The notes under the pieces were generated by a model. The model saw nothing but the letters and a program-made list of their open reading frames with translations. It was not told the DNA's origin and did no database searches. This document shows, one piece after another, positions 16,494 to 30,399 of a DNA stretch of 64,000 bases. Source of the stretch: Actinomadura coerulea (GTDB lineage Bacteria; Actinomycetota; Actinomycetes; Streptosporangiales; Streptosporangiaceae); contig NZ_JACHMQ010000001.1 of assembly GCF_014208105.1 (NCBI RefSeq), positions 6,758,001 to 6,822,000 of the forward strand. The letters run 5' to 3'. Position numbers and translations under genes: made by a program. Positions within the stretch are counted from its first letter, which is position 1. Every line of letters starts with the position of its first letter.

Positions 16494-17765
16494 ATGACCG
16501 CCGACGACCGCTTCGGCAGGGACTTCCGGGACGAGCGGGGGAACCGGCCGCTCGGCACGCGCAACGAGGCCGTCACGGGCCCGGTCTCCGACTGGGCGAC
16601 CGACTTCTCCCACCTGGAACCGGAATGGGCCGCCGACCCCTACCCGATCCAGGACGACCTGCGGCGGCGCTGCCCGGTCGCGCGGACCGAGCGGTTCGGC
16701 GGCGGCTGGCTGCCGACCCGCTACGAGGACGTCGCGGCGATCGCCTACGACACCGAGCGCTTCACCTCACGCTCGGTCGTCATGAGCAACTTCCGCCCGC
16801 CGCGCGAGGCGGCGCCGGTCGGCGTCACGCCGCCGATCTCCTCCGACCCGCCGTTCCACCACGACGCGCGCAGGCTGCTGCTCCCCGCGTTCAAGAAGTC
16901 CGCGGTGGCGCGGCTGGAGCCCGCGACCCGGGCGTACTGCCACGAGCTCATCGACTCCTTCGAGGGCCGCGACGTCGTGGACGCCGCCCAGGAGTACGCG
17001 CAGCACATCCCGATCCGGGTCATCGCCGACATGCTCGGCTTCCCGCCCGAGGACGGGCCCCGGTTCCGCGAGTTCGTCGAGAACACCCTCGAAGGGGTCA
17101 ACCTCCCCCCGGACGAGCGCATCGCGCGCATGGACAAGCTGTTCGACTACCTGCTGGAGCAGATCCGCGACCATGTGGCGAACCCGCGGGACGACCTCAC
17201 CACCTACCTCATAGAGGCCGAGCTGTACGGCCGCAAGCTGGAGCCGTCCCACGTCTCGGGCACGATGGCGCTGCTGCTCATCGCGGGCATCGACACCACC
17301 TGGAGCGCGATCGGCGCGTCGCTGTGGCACCTGGCGGGGACGCCCGCGGACCGCGAGCGCCTCGTCGCCGACCCGTCGCTCGTGCCGACCGCGATGGAGG
17401 AGTTCCTGCGCGCCTTCGCGCCCGTCACGATGGCGAGGCTGGTGCGGGAGGACATGGACTGGCGCGGCGCCGAGATGAAGGCCGACGACTGGATCCTGCT
17501 GTCGTTCCCCGCCGCCAACCGGGACCCGGCCCAGTTCGACCGGGCGGACGAGGTCGTCATCGACCGCGAGGTCAACCGGCACGCCGCCTTCGGCCTCGGC
17601 ATCCACCGCTGCGTCGGCTCGCACCTGGCCCGCATGGAGCTGCGCACGGCCCTCGAAGTCTGGCTGGAGCGCGTCCCGTCCTTCGCCCTGGCCGACCCGG
17701 CGGCGGTCACCTGGGCCGCCGGGCAGGTCCGCGGCCCCCGCACCCTCCCCGTCCGCATCACGTGA
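16494..17765 (+). CDS. cytochrome P450
   Basis: 423 residues, a soluble bacterial P450 that would hydroxylate a small substrate with electrons from the preceding ferredoxin. Seen: I-helix AGIDTT (264-269), E-x-x-R (Glu303-Arg306), and the haem loop FGLGIHRCVG with Cys373 as haem ligand. ATG at 16494 lies 1 bp after the ferredoxin stop and behind GGGGAGG (16481-16487). No ferredoxin reductase is encoded here, so one must come from elsewhere. Neighbours suggest aromatic or alicyclic catabolism; the substrate is unknown. Confidence 0.93.
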   Translation: MTADDRFGRDFRDERGNRPLGTRNEAVTGPVSDWATDFSHLEPEWAADPYPIQDDLRRRCPVARTERFGGGWLPTRYEDVAAIAYDTERFTSRSVVMSNFRPPREAAPVGVTPPISSDPPFHHDARRLLLPAFKKSAVARLEPATRAYCHELIDSFEGRDVVDAAQEYAQHIPIRVIADMLGFPPEDGPRFREFVENTLEGVNLPPDERIARMDKLFDYLLEQIRDHVANPRDDLTTYLIEAELYGRKLEPSHVSGTMALLLIAGIDTTWSAIGASLWHLAGTPADRERLVADPSLVPTAMEEFLRAFAPVTMARLVREDMDWRGAEMKADDWILLSFPAANRDPAQFDRADEVVIDREVNRHAAFGLGIHRCVGSHLARMELRTALEVWLERVPSFALADPAAVTWAAGQVRGPRTLPVRIT

Positions 17766-17908
17766 GGCGTCCGGCCGGGGGAGCAGGCGCAAGGCGTTCG
17801 CCCGGTCGACGGCGCGGGGGAGGTGTGTGTCGTCTGCGGGGGCCGTGGCGCTGAGTAAGAGAGAGGTCACGCGGTATAGAGCCCGCAGCGCCGTACAGGA
17901 GAGTGAAC

Positions 17909-17938
17909 ATGATCGTTTTGTCGGGCCGGTCGTCATGA
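17909..17938 (+). CDS. 9-residue upstream ORF coupled to the maleylacetate reductase-like gene
   Basis: ATG at 17909 with AGGAGAG upstream (17897-17903) encodes MIVLSGRSS and stops at TGA 17936-17938, which overlaps the ATG of the next gene (ATGA, 17935-17938). The main gene itself has no separate Shine-Dalgarno, so the short ORF probably delivers ribosomes to it. A -10-like TATAGA is at 17875-17880. Whether the peptide itself matters is unknown. Confidence 0.5.
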   Translation: MIVLSGRSS

Positions 17939-18978
17939 GCGGTGCGGACGAGGTCGTCGTCCACGAGACGCTGCCGTCCCGCGTCCTGATCGGGCCGGGG
18001 GCGAGCGATCTCGTCGCGGACGAGGTCGCGCGGACCGGGGCGGCGAGGGTGCTGCTGGTCGCGGCGCCGTCCGCCGCCGGGCCCGCCGACCGGATCGCCG
18101 GGGCGCTCGGGGCCCGGCTCGCGGCGCGCTTCGACCGTCCCGCCCCGCACACCCCGGTCGCCGTGACGGCGCGCGCCATGGAGGCGGCGGTGGGCGCGGA
18201 CTGCGTGGTCGCGGTCGGCGGCGGCTCCGCGATCGGCCTGGCCAAGGCGGTGGCGGCGCGGACGGGGATGCCGCAGGTCGCGGTGCCGACCACGTACGCG
18301 GGCTCGGAGATGACGCCCGTGCTGGGAGAGACCGAGGACGGTGTGAAGACCACGCGCCGCTCCCCGTCGCTGGCGCCCGGGACGGTCGTCTACGACCCCC
18401 GCCTCACCCTCGGCATGCCGTCCGGGCTGACCCGGACCAGCGCGATGAACGCGCTCGCCCACGCCGTCGAGGCGCTGTGGGCGCCGGACGCCACGATGGT
18501 CACGGACGCGCTGGCGACCGAGGCCGCAGGCGGCATCCTGGACGCGCTGCCCGAAGTGCTGGCCGACCCGGCGGGGCCGGCGGGGCGCGCGCGCCTCCAG
18601 TCGGCCGCGTGGCTCGCCGGGATCTGCCTGGCGCGGACCCGGATGGGGCTGCACCACCAGCTCGCGCACGTCCTCGGCGGCGCGTTCGGCCTTCCGCACG
18701 CCGAACTGCACACGATGCTGCTGGCGCACGTCATGGCGTTCAACCTGCCGTCGGCGCCCGCCGCCTCGGCACGGCTGGCCAGGGTGGCCGGGCCCGACCC
18801 GGTCGCGGTCGTCGCCGCCTTGGCCCGGGAGCACCGGGGCCCGACCCGCCTGTCCGCCCTGGGCGTCCCCCGCGAACGGCTCCCCGAGATGGCCCGGCGG
18901 GTGGCCGCCGACCCCTATCCCAACCCCCGGCCGCCGGACGCCGACGCGGTCGCGGAACTGCTCGACGCGATGTGGTGA
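17935..18978 (+). CDS. maleylacetate reductase-like iron-type alcohol dehydrogenase
   Basis: 347 residues from ATG at 17935; an in-frame start at 17827 would add 36 residues that look non-coding. The N-terminal NAD-binding part has AVGGGSAIGLAKAVA and VPTTYAGSEMTPV, both typical of maleylacetate reductases. The metal region has NALAHAVEALW, HHQLAHVLGG and LPHAELHTMLL. The known family reduces maleylacetate to 3-oxoadipate at the end of hydroxyquinol, resorcinol and chloroaromatic pathways. No ring-cleavage dioxygenase is in the window, so it may serve the upstream P450 product or another lower pathway. Coupled to the 9-codon ORF. Confidence 0.85.
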   Translation: MSGADEVVVHETLPSRVLIGPGASDLVADEVARTGAARVLLVAAPSAAGPADRIAGALGARLAARFDRPAPHTPVAVTARAMEAAVGADCVVAVGGGSAIGLAKAVAARTGMPQVAVPTTYAGSEMTPVLGETEDGVKTTRRSPSLAPGTVVYDPRLTLGMPSGLTRTSAMNALAHAVEALWAPDATMVTDALATEAAGGILDALPEVLADPAGPAGRARLQSAAWLAGICLARTRMGLHHQLAHVLGGAFGLPHAELHTMLLAHVMAFNLPSAPAASARLARVAGPDPVAVVAALAREHRGPTRLSALGVPRERLPEMARRVAADPYPNPRPPDADAVAELLDAMW

Positions 18979-19112
18979 GCGGCCGGTAGCGAACCCGTGG
19001 AGCGGTCTGCCCGAGTACTTCTCCGGGGAGCTCTCCCTGGTCTGCGCGGGAGACTGATGGGGTCGTGTCGTTTCGCTGCGATGGTCCGGCCGGTGCTTTA
19101 CGCTCACACCCC

Positions 19113-20672
19113 ATGCGTGGACCACTGGTGCGAATCACGTCCGTCCTGGTCGCCGGGGCGTCCCTGCTCGCCGCTCCCACCATGCACCCCGCGGCGCTTG
19201 CCACCGCCAAGGCAGGCACCGCCGCCAAGGGAGATCTGGGCAAGGATCTCGACGCCATCCTCGCCGACAGCCGTCTCAAGGGCGCCACCGTCGGCGCCGT
19301 GGTGCGGGACGCGCGCACGGGCGCCGTCCGTTACTCGCGCGGTGCGACGGCGCAGGTGATGCCCGCCTCGAACATGAAGCTCTACACGTCGGGCGCGGCG
19401 CTGTCGCTGCTGGGGCCCGGGTACCGGTTCCGCACCGGCGTGTACGCCCGGACGGTGTCCGGATCGGCCGTCAAGGGCGACCTCTACCTCAAGGGCACCG
19501 GTGACCCGACGACGCGGGCCGCCGACTACGACCGGCTCGCCGCCCAGGTGGCGGCGCGGGGCGTCCGGCGCGTCGAGGGCGGCCTCGTCGCGGACGACAC
19601 CTGGTTCGACGCCGTCCGCACGCCCTCCCACTGGGACCCCACCGACCTTCAGTACTACTACGCCGCGCAGACGTCCGCGCTGACCGTCGCGCCCGACGAC
19701 GAGTTCGACGCCGGCTCGGTCGAGGTGTCGGTGAGGCCGGGCGCCGCCGAGGGCGCACCGGTCGAGGCCGGGCTCGCCCCGGCCACGCACACCGTCAAGA
19801 TCGAGAACAAGGCGGTCACGGGCGCTCCCGGGTCCCCGTCCACACTGTCGGTCGACCGGGCCAACGGCAGCGGCGCCATCGTGGTGAGCGGCTCCTACCC
19901 GGCGGGCGCCGCGGCCTACACCACCCTGCGCACGGTCGAGAACCCCAGCCTGTACGCGGCGGACGTCTTCCGGAGCGCGCTCCGGGCGCACGGCGTCGAG
20001 GTCGAGGGCGCCACCGAGCGCGGCAGGACGCCGAGGGGCGCCGCCGCGCTCGCCGCCCGCTCCTCGATGCCGCTGTCGCAGCTGATGGTGCCGTTCCTCA
20101 AGCTCAGCAACAACATGGTCGCCGAGACCCTGGTCAAGGCGATCGGCCGGAAGAAGGCGGGGGAGGGGAGCTGGACGGCGGGCCTGCCGGTGATCGAGAG
20201 GTACGCCCGCGGCCAGGGCGTCCCCACCGCGCGGCTGGCGATGGCCGACGGATCCGGACTGTCGCGCGAGAACCGCACGACCGCGCAGGACGTCAGCACC
20301 ATCCTGAAGAAGGCGCAGAGCGCGCCGTGGTTCGGCACCTGGTACCGGGCGCTGCCGGTCGCCGGCGACCCCGACCGCCTCGACGGCGGAACCCTGCGGT
20401 CGCGGATGCGGAACACCCCGGCCGCGGGCAACGTGCACGCCAAGACCGGAACGCTGACGGGCGCCTCCGCGCTGTCGGGCTACGTCACCGACCCGTCCGG
20501 GAGGCGGCTCGTCTTCTCGGTCGTGCTGAACGGCTACCAGGGCGGGGCGCCCAAGGACATCGAGGACAAGGTAGCGATCCGGCTGGCCGGGGGAGACCCC
20601 GCCGCGGTCCGGACGTTCCGCACCTCCGGGAACGCCCCGCAGCTGGAGTGCTCCTGGATCGTCCGCTGCTGA
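19113..20672 (+). CDS. dacB: D-alanyl-D-alanine carboxypeptidase/endopeptidase, PBP4 (DacB) type
   Basis: 519 residues from ATG at 19113. It begins with a signal peptide (VRITSVLVAGASLLAAPTMH) cleaved near ALA-TAK. Active-site motifs in order: S-x-x-K in PASNMKLY, S-x-N in LSNNMV, and KTG in HAKTGTLTG, with the long insertion between the first two that marks class C PBPs. It trims or cleaves peptidoglycan peptides outside the membrane. A TACGCT box (19099-19104) predicts RNA starting about 2 nt before the ATG. The C-terminus ends oddly with two cysteines (LECSWIVRC). Confidence 0.92.
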   Translation: MRGPLVRITSVLVAGASLLAAPTMHPAALATAKAGTAAKGDLGKDLDAILADSRLKGATVGAVVRDARTGAVRYSRGATAQVMPASNMKLYTSGAALSLLGPGYRFRTGVYARTVSGSAVKGDLYLKGTGDPTTRAADYDRLAAQVAARGVRRVEGGLVADDTWFDAVRTPSHWDPTDLQYYYAAQTSALTVAPDDEFDAGSVEVSVRPGAAEGAPVEAGLAPATHTVKIENKAVTGAPGSPSTLSVDRANGSGAIVVSGSYPAGAAAYTTLRTVENPSLYAADVFRSALRAHGVEVEGATERGRTPRGAAALAARSSMPLSQLMVPFLKLSNNMVAETLVKAIGRKKAGEGSWTAGLPVIERYARGQGVPTARLAMADGSGLSRENRTTAQDVSTILKKAQSAPWFGTWYRALPVAGDPDRLDGGTLRSRMRNTPAAGNVHAKTGTLTGASALSGYVTDPSGRRLVFSVVLNGYQGGAPKDIEDKVAIRLAGGDPAAVRTFRTSGNAPQLECSWIVRC

Positions 20673-20674
20673 AC

Positions 20675-20709
20675 GGCGGCGGGCGCGCGGTGGAACGCGC
20701 CCCGCCGCC
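20675..20709. terminator. bidirectional GC hairpin between convergent genes
   Basis: GGCGGCGGGCGCG (20675-20687) pairs with 20696-20709, a 13-bp stem with a single bulged C and an 8-nt loop. It fills the 42-bp gap between the dacB stop and the stop of the minus-strand secreted protein gene, so it can serve both strands. Confidence 0.65.
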
Positions 20710-20714
20710 GCCGG

Positions 20715-22109
20715 TCAGCCCTGGTGCCCGGGGACGTAGAGGCGGACGTCGTCGACGTACGCCTCGCCCTCGTAGTAGTTGAGGTGCGGGTCGCCGATGA
20801 TGAAGGAGTCGGGGTAGGCCGAGCCCTTGGGCCAGCTGTGCTCGGTCGTGTACGTCCCGGCGGGGCCCTTGTGGACGAGCCTGCGGTCGAACCGGCCGTC
20901 GTACTCGCCGGGCGTCTGGTTGTAGTGCCAGATCGGGCGCCCGTTCTCCACGAAGTCGTGGTGGACGCGCAGCGTCGTCTGCCCGGTGTGCAGGAACGGG
21001 CCGCTCATCTCCAGCGTGTACCCGGTGCGGTCGCGCTCGATGGCGAACCGGTAGGCGGCCTTCGGCATCAGCTCCGGCCGCAGCTCGGCGCTGGTCAGGT
21101 GCCCCTCGAACCGGCCGCCCGGCCCGTACCGCCGGTCCATGGACGCCTCGCCGCACGCGGTCTTGGCGTAGTACTCGTTGCTGATGTTGTTGTTGGCGGT
21201 CTCGCGGAACAGGTCGCCGCGCGGGAACAGCGCGTTGACGCCGTTGAAGGTGCCGTCGAACGTCCGGTACATCTCGCGGGTCTTCGGGTTGCAGGTCGCG
21301 GCGTTCTTCCAGCGGGCGTCGTCGCTGTAGTAGCCGTCCATGATGGCCTTGCGCCGGAAGTGGATGCCGGGGTTGCCGTGCGGCGCCGGGTTCGCGTGGT
21401 CGAGGATCGTCAGGTAGTAGAACCCGTTCTCCCGCGTCACGTCGGGGTACTGGCACCGGGACTTCCCGGGCAGCGCGCCCTGGAACGTCCACGGGTACCG
21501 GGTCTTGCAGGGCTCCCTGGTGTACCCGTTGTGCCTGCCGTCGTAGTCGAACGTGCCGCCCCGCTCGCCGCCGAACCGGATTCCCCGCAGCGTCATCTCG
21601 ACCCGGTAGTACCGGGGCAGCGGGCGGGTCGGCCGGATCAGGACGCCCGCGTCCCAGCTCGGCTCGGAGATCCGCGCGACGCGGTGCCCGCCGGGCAGCG
21701 TCACCGCCGACAGCCCCGGCCGGGAGTCGGGACGCCCGTCGCGGTCCTTGTCGACGGCGGCGACCTCCGCCGTCAGCCACCCCCGCCGCCCGAAGGCGAC
21801 CCGCTTGCGGAACACGTCGAGGGTCTTCATCTGCCGCTCGAACAGCGGCCCGCTGATCTTCTTCCAGGCCGCCCCGTCGTCGTCGAACGCGTCGACCGCC
21901 CACGGGCTGCGCGGCCCCTGCGGGTCCCGCCGCCACGGCGCCCCGTCGACGCGCAGCGGCCGGTCGAACTCCTCCTGCGCGACCAGCCTCCACCGGCCGC
22001 CGCCTCCCGGGTCTCCGGCTCCGGCGGTCCCGGCGGACCAGCCCGCGGACACGACCGCGGCTGCGGCCGTCCCGGCGGCCACGCCCGCCACTCTCCAGTT
22101 CGTCCTCAA
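20715..22109 (-). CDS. secreted protein, possible lectin/glucanase-like fold
   Basis: 464 residues taking TTG at 22109, which has GGGAGG about 10 nt upstream and puts the signal peptide (WRVAGVAAGTAAAAVVSAG) at the N-terminus; an in-frame start at 22169 would add 20 residues. The mature part is rich in Trp, Tyr and Gly strands (AQEEFDRPL near the N-terminus, FENGRPIWHYNQ-type and YVDDVRLYVP near the end), like concanavalin-fold glycan-binding or GH16-like domains. I do not see a clear GH16 catalytic E-x-D-x-x-E. Cysteines (REPCK, SRCQYP, ATCNP, TACGE) could form disulfides. Exported; function unassigned. Confidence 0.72.
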   Translation of the reverse strand: MRTNWRVAGVAAGTAAAAVVSAGWSAGTAGAGDPGGGGRWRLVAQEEFDRPLRVDGAPWRRDPQGPRSPWAVDAFDDDGAAWKKISGPLFERQMKTLDVFRKRVAFGRRGWLTAEVAAVDKDRDGRPDSRPGLSAVTLPGGHRVARISEPSWDAGVLIRPTRPLPRYYRVEMTLRGIRFGGERGGTFDYDGRHNGYTREPCKTRYPWTFQGALPGKSRCQYPDVTRENGFYYLTILDHANPAPHGNPGIHFRRKAIMDGYYSDDARWKNAATCNPKTREMYRTFDGTFNGVNALFPRGDLFRETANNNISNEYYAKTACGEASMDRRYGPGGRFEGHLTSAELRPELMPKAAYRFAIERDRTGYTLEMSGPFLHTGQTTLRVHHDFVENGRPIWHYNQTPGEYDGRFDRRLVHKGPAGTYTTEHSWPKGSAYPDSFIIGDPHLNYYEGEAYVDDVRLYVPGHQG

Positions 22110-22251
22110 GACGCACACCCCTCCCGCGGAGCGCGCGGCCGCGCTCCGCCCCCGAACGTCGCAACGCATCGGAATTATATGAACACGGAGAGTGGGTGAC
22201 GTGGAAGGCCGGGCCCGGCGTCGTCAGCGCTGGGAGAGGTAGCTCTCGGCG

Positions 22252-22482
22252 GTGTCACGCAGACGCGCGTGGACGCCGGTCGACTCCGCCTTCCTCTACC
22301 GGTCCCACTCGGCCCGGGACCGCCGCCGGGTGTCGGTGCACGTCTCCGACCTGGGCCGCGCCAAGCTGGAGCGGCTGGAGGCGCTGGCCCGCGCGCACGA
22401 GCAGGCCCTCGCCGAGCGGCACGTCGACACGGTCCAGAACCTGTCCGCCCTCCTGGCCGACCTCTGGAAGGGCATCCGCTGA
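22252..22482 (+). CDS. MarR-like C-terminal fragment
   Basis: 76 residues from GTG at 22252. From residue 22 it reads ARDRRRVSVHVSDLGRAKLE, then RLEALARAHEQALAE, which matches the wing and C-terminal dimerisation helix of MarR regulators (usual pattern DRR.v.v.LT..Gr.l...l...h). The recognition helices that should come before are absent, and the first 20 residues do not resemble MarR. It is probably the remains of a deleted regulator, still open as a short reading frame. It lies in a gap between divergent neighbours with no obvious target. Confidence 0.5.
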   Translation: MSRRRAWTPVDSAFLYRSHSARDRRRVSVHVSDLGRAKLERLEALARAHEQALAERHVDTVQNLSALLADLWKGIR

Positions 22483-22556
22483 CCCGTTCCCGGCGACGGG
22501 TGCCCGGTACGTCCGCGGGTGTGCGTTCTGTCAGCGGGCGGTCGTAGGGTCGGCGC

Positions 22557-22898
22557 ATGTCGCGGCGGCGTTTCGATCAGGCCATGCAGCTCATGCGGAC
22601 CAGGGAGCCGCGGGTCCGGGAGGACGCGTTCGACTTCCTGCGCGAGCACGCCGACGCCTACACCGGCGAGCTGATCGCGGAGTTCGCGGCGGAGCGGGAC
22701 GACCCCGGCCTGCGCTGCTGGCTGCTCGAACTGATCGCCGAGGCCCGGTCGCCGGAGGCCCTGGAGGTGTTCCGCGGCGAACTGGAGAGCTCCGACGAGT
22801 CGCTGCGGTTCTGGGCGGTCCGCGGTCTGGAGATGCTCGACACCCGGGAGGCCGAGGAGGTCCTCGACCAGGCGCAGGGCGCGGGCTGGATCTCCTAG
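22557..22898 (+). CDS. HEAT-repeat protein
   Basis: 113 residues from ATG at 22557. Three helical pairs of about 30 residues are visible (REPRVREDAFDFLREHAD, DPGLRCWLLELIAEARSPEA, DESLRFWAVRGLEMLDTREA), each with the HEAT pattern of an Ala/Leu-rich helix after an acidic turn. Such small proteins act as binding scaffolds; no enzymatic residues are expected. Its 3' end faces the carboxylase gene across a strong hairpin. The partner is unknown. Confidence 0.75.
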   Translation: MSRRRFDQAMQLMRTREPRVREDAFDFLREHADAYTGELIAEFAAERDDPGLRCWLLELIAEARSPEALEVFRGELESSDESLRFWAVRGLEMLDTREAEEVLDQAQGAGWIS

Positions 22899-22915
22899 CG
22901 CCGCGGCCGCGCCGC

Positions 22916-22948
22916 GGGCGGCGCGGGGGCCGTGCCCCCGCGCCGCCC
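22916..22948. terminator. perfect 15-bp bidirectional terminator hairpin
   Basis: GGGCGGCGCGGGGGC (22916-22930) and its exact complement (22934-22948) are separated by CGT. The hairpin fills most of the 55-bp gap between the HEAT gene (+) and the giant carboxylase gene (-). Without a T-run it is of the intrinsic type usual in high-GC actinomycetes. Confidence 0.8.
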
Positions 22949-22953
22949 GGCGG

Positions 22954-28470
<5,517 letters not shown>

Positions 28471-28627
28471 CCGACCGAGCCCTCCTGTTGGACGATGCGC
28501 GCTGCCCGACGGTGCGCGCTGCCTGACGATGTGCGGCGCCGGGACACGGTGCACCCGGACACACTCACCTTTCCGCCCGAAGGGCGAAGGCGCCATGCCG
28601 CCGACAACGCACGCTGCGCCGCCGTAG

Positions 28628-28644
28628 TTGTAGGAAACCTGCAA
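28628..28644. promoter_or_regulatory. palindrome upstream of the carboxylase gene
   Basis: TTGTAGGAAACCTGCAA is a 7-bp inverted repeat with one mismatch and a 3-bp spacer, 158 bp upstream of the carboxylase start. Size and position suit a regulator of lipid genes, but no factor can be named from sequence alone. It also lies about 30 bp past the 3' end of the upstream radical SAM gene. Confidence 0.45.
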
Positions 28645-28676
28645 AACCGGTCGCCCACGCCGCACGCGCGAAAGGA

Positions 28677-30089
28677 TCAGGATACGGAAACCGGCTCCGG
28701 TTCCCGGTGAGGCTCGGAGCGGGCCGGACGGCTGCCGAAGCCGGACAGGGTCGCCTCCAGCAGCGGAAGCGCCCGGCCCGCCCTCTTCGCGCGGATGACC
28801 ACGTCCCAGGCCGGCTCGAACTTCTTCCATCCCCCGGCGTAGGCGACGTGCCGGGTCTTGCCGCGCAGCGTCGGCTTGGTGGCGGCGCCGCGCAGGATCG
28901 AACCCCAGCGGTAGAAGTCGCGGTAGGCGCGCCAGTAGCCGTCCTCAAGCTGCTGGGCGGTCATCTTGGCGGGCTTGAAGACGACCGTGCGGGTGTCGTA
29001 CCGGTCCCACTCGGAGTGCAGGAGGCGGTCGGCCTTGGCCATGCGGTCGTAGAGGCGCGTGCCCGGATACGGGGTCAGGATGTGGAAGGTGGCCGTCTCG
29101 ATCCCCTGGCCGATCGCCCACTCGACGGTGCGGTCGAACACCGACGGGTCGTCCTCGTCCATCCCGAACACGAAACTGCCGTTGACCATCACGCCGTTGT
29201 CGCGCAGCCGGCGGACGACCGCGCCGTAGTCGCGGTCGATGTTCTGCCACTTGCGCTGCTCGGTGAGGTTCCCGGCGTTGACGGTCTCGAAGCCGACGAA
29301 CAGGCTCCGCAGCCCCGACTCGACGGCCTTCTCCAGGAGCCCGGGGTTCAGCACCGCCTTGACCGTCCCGGCCGCCTGCCAGAGCCGTCCCATCCCGCGC
29401 ATCCCGTCGAACAGGGCGGACGCGAACCGGGCGTTGCCGAACAGGTGGTCGTCCAGGAAGTACAGGTGCCGCCCCGGCAGCCGGTCGATCTCGGCGAGCG
29501 CCGCGTCGACCGTCTGGGTGTAGAACGACTTGCCGCCCTCGAAGAACGCCTCCTTGTAGCAGAAGTCGCACACGTGGGGGCAGCCGCGCGACACCACGAT
29601 CGAGTTCGGGACGAGGTAGCGCTCGCGGGCGATGAGGTCGCGGCGGACGGGCGGCAGCGCCGCGAGCGTCCGCTCGGAGGAGTCGTAGCGGGCCGCCGGG
29701 CGCCCGGCGCGCAGGTCGGCGAGGAAGCGGGGCCAGGTGTCCTCGCCGGGCCCGCAGAAGATCGTGTCGGCGTGCCGGGCCGCCTCGTCCGGGAGCGAGG
29801 TGACGTGCAGCCCGCCCAGGCAGACGCGGACGCCCCGGGCGCGGTAGAGGTCGGCGAGCTCGTAGGCCCGCCGCGCGGAGGTGATGTAGACCTGGATCAC
29901 CACGAGGTCGGGCTCGTCGGAGGTGTCGACCTTCTGCACGTGCTCGTCGGTCACCGTCACCTCGTCGTCCGGGTCGAGGTATCCGGCGAGCGTGGCCAGC
30001 CCGAGCGGCGGGAACAGCGAGTACTTGATCGGACGGAAGAAGGGCGAGGTCGCCTCGGTCAGGGCCGGGAGGATCATCTTCACGCGCAT
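28677..30089 (-). CDS. B12-binding-domain radical SAM protein
   Basis: 470 residues from ATG at 30089. Residues 1-140 form a cobalamin-binding-like Rossmann domain (FPPLGLATLAGYL, VCLGGLHVT). The radical SAM core has Cys170, Cys174 and Cys177 in RGCPHVCDFCYKE for the 4Fe-4S cluster that splits S-adenosylmethionine. C-terminal DFYRWGSI is typical of a class of B12 radical SAM enzymes acting on lipids, pigments or antibiotics. The DxHxxG cobalamin motif is not visible in the first domain, so it may bind B12 without a lower His ligand or not at all. Substrate unknown; the carboxylase gene follows on the same strand. Confidence 0.85.
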   Translation of the reverse strand: MRVKMILPALTEATSPFFRPIKYSLFPPLGLATLAGYLDPDDEVTVTDEHVQKVDTSDEPDLVVIQVYITSARRAYELADLYRARGVRVCLGGLHVTSLPDEAARHADTIFCGPGEDTWPRFLADLRAGRPAARYDSSERTLAALPPVRRDLIARERYLVPNSIVVSRGCPHVCDFCYKEAFFEGGKSFYTQTVDAALAEIDRLPGRHLYFLDDHLFGNARFASALFDGMRGMGRLWQAAGTVKAVLNPGLLEKAVESGLRSLFVGFETVNAGNLTEQRKWQNIDRDYGAVVRRLRDNGVMVNGSFVFGMDEDDPSVFDRTVEWAIGQGIETATFHILTPYPGTRLYDRMAKADRLLHSEWDRYDTRTVVFKPAKMTAQQLEDGYWRAYRDFYRWGSILRGAATKPTLRGKTRHVAYAGGWKKFEPAWDVVIRAKRAGRALPLLEATLSGFGSRPARSEPHREPEPVSVS

Positions 30090-30399
30090 GCCTCATTGGA
30101 CGCCGCGCCGCCGCGCCGGTGGCGTCCGCCGTGTGCGGATCGTGTGGAGATCGTGTGCGGACGCAGCCCCCGGGGTCAGGGCGAGGGTGACGGCCACCGA
30201 GGCGGCGGCCGTGATCGCCATGGCGGCGGTGGGCGCCGCCGCCTGGACCACCCCGCCCGCCGGCGCCGCGCCGACGCCCTGCACCTCCATGTTCGGCAAG
30301 CTCGGCATTCCCGACGACGGCGACGGCAACCGCCGCGTCCTCGCCGTCCTCGCCTACCTGAACAGAACCTGGTCCGGACCTCCGGCGGTCGTCAGCAGG
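30090..30399. other. 310-bp gap with a possible truncated secreted-peptide ORF
   Basis: From GTG at 30187 (+) the frame reads like a short export signal (AAAVIAMAAVGAAAWTTPPA), then PTPCTSMFGKLGIPDD and VLAVLAYLNRTW. The frame then runs on, without a stop, into the antisense of the STAS gene. This may be a small secreted protein that lost its 3' end, or chance. No hairpin or operator was found here. Confidence 0.35.

Noticed and set aside
17827..17934. N-terminal extension of the maleylacetate reductase-like gene
   Set aside because: The 36 extra residues resemble no part of the family, and ATG at 17935 is coupled to a short ORF with a good ribosome site.
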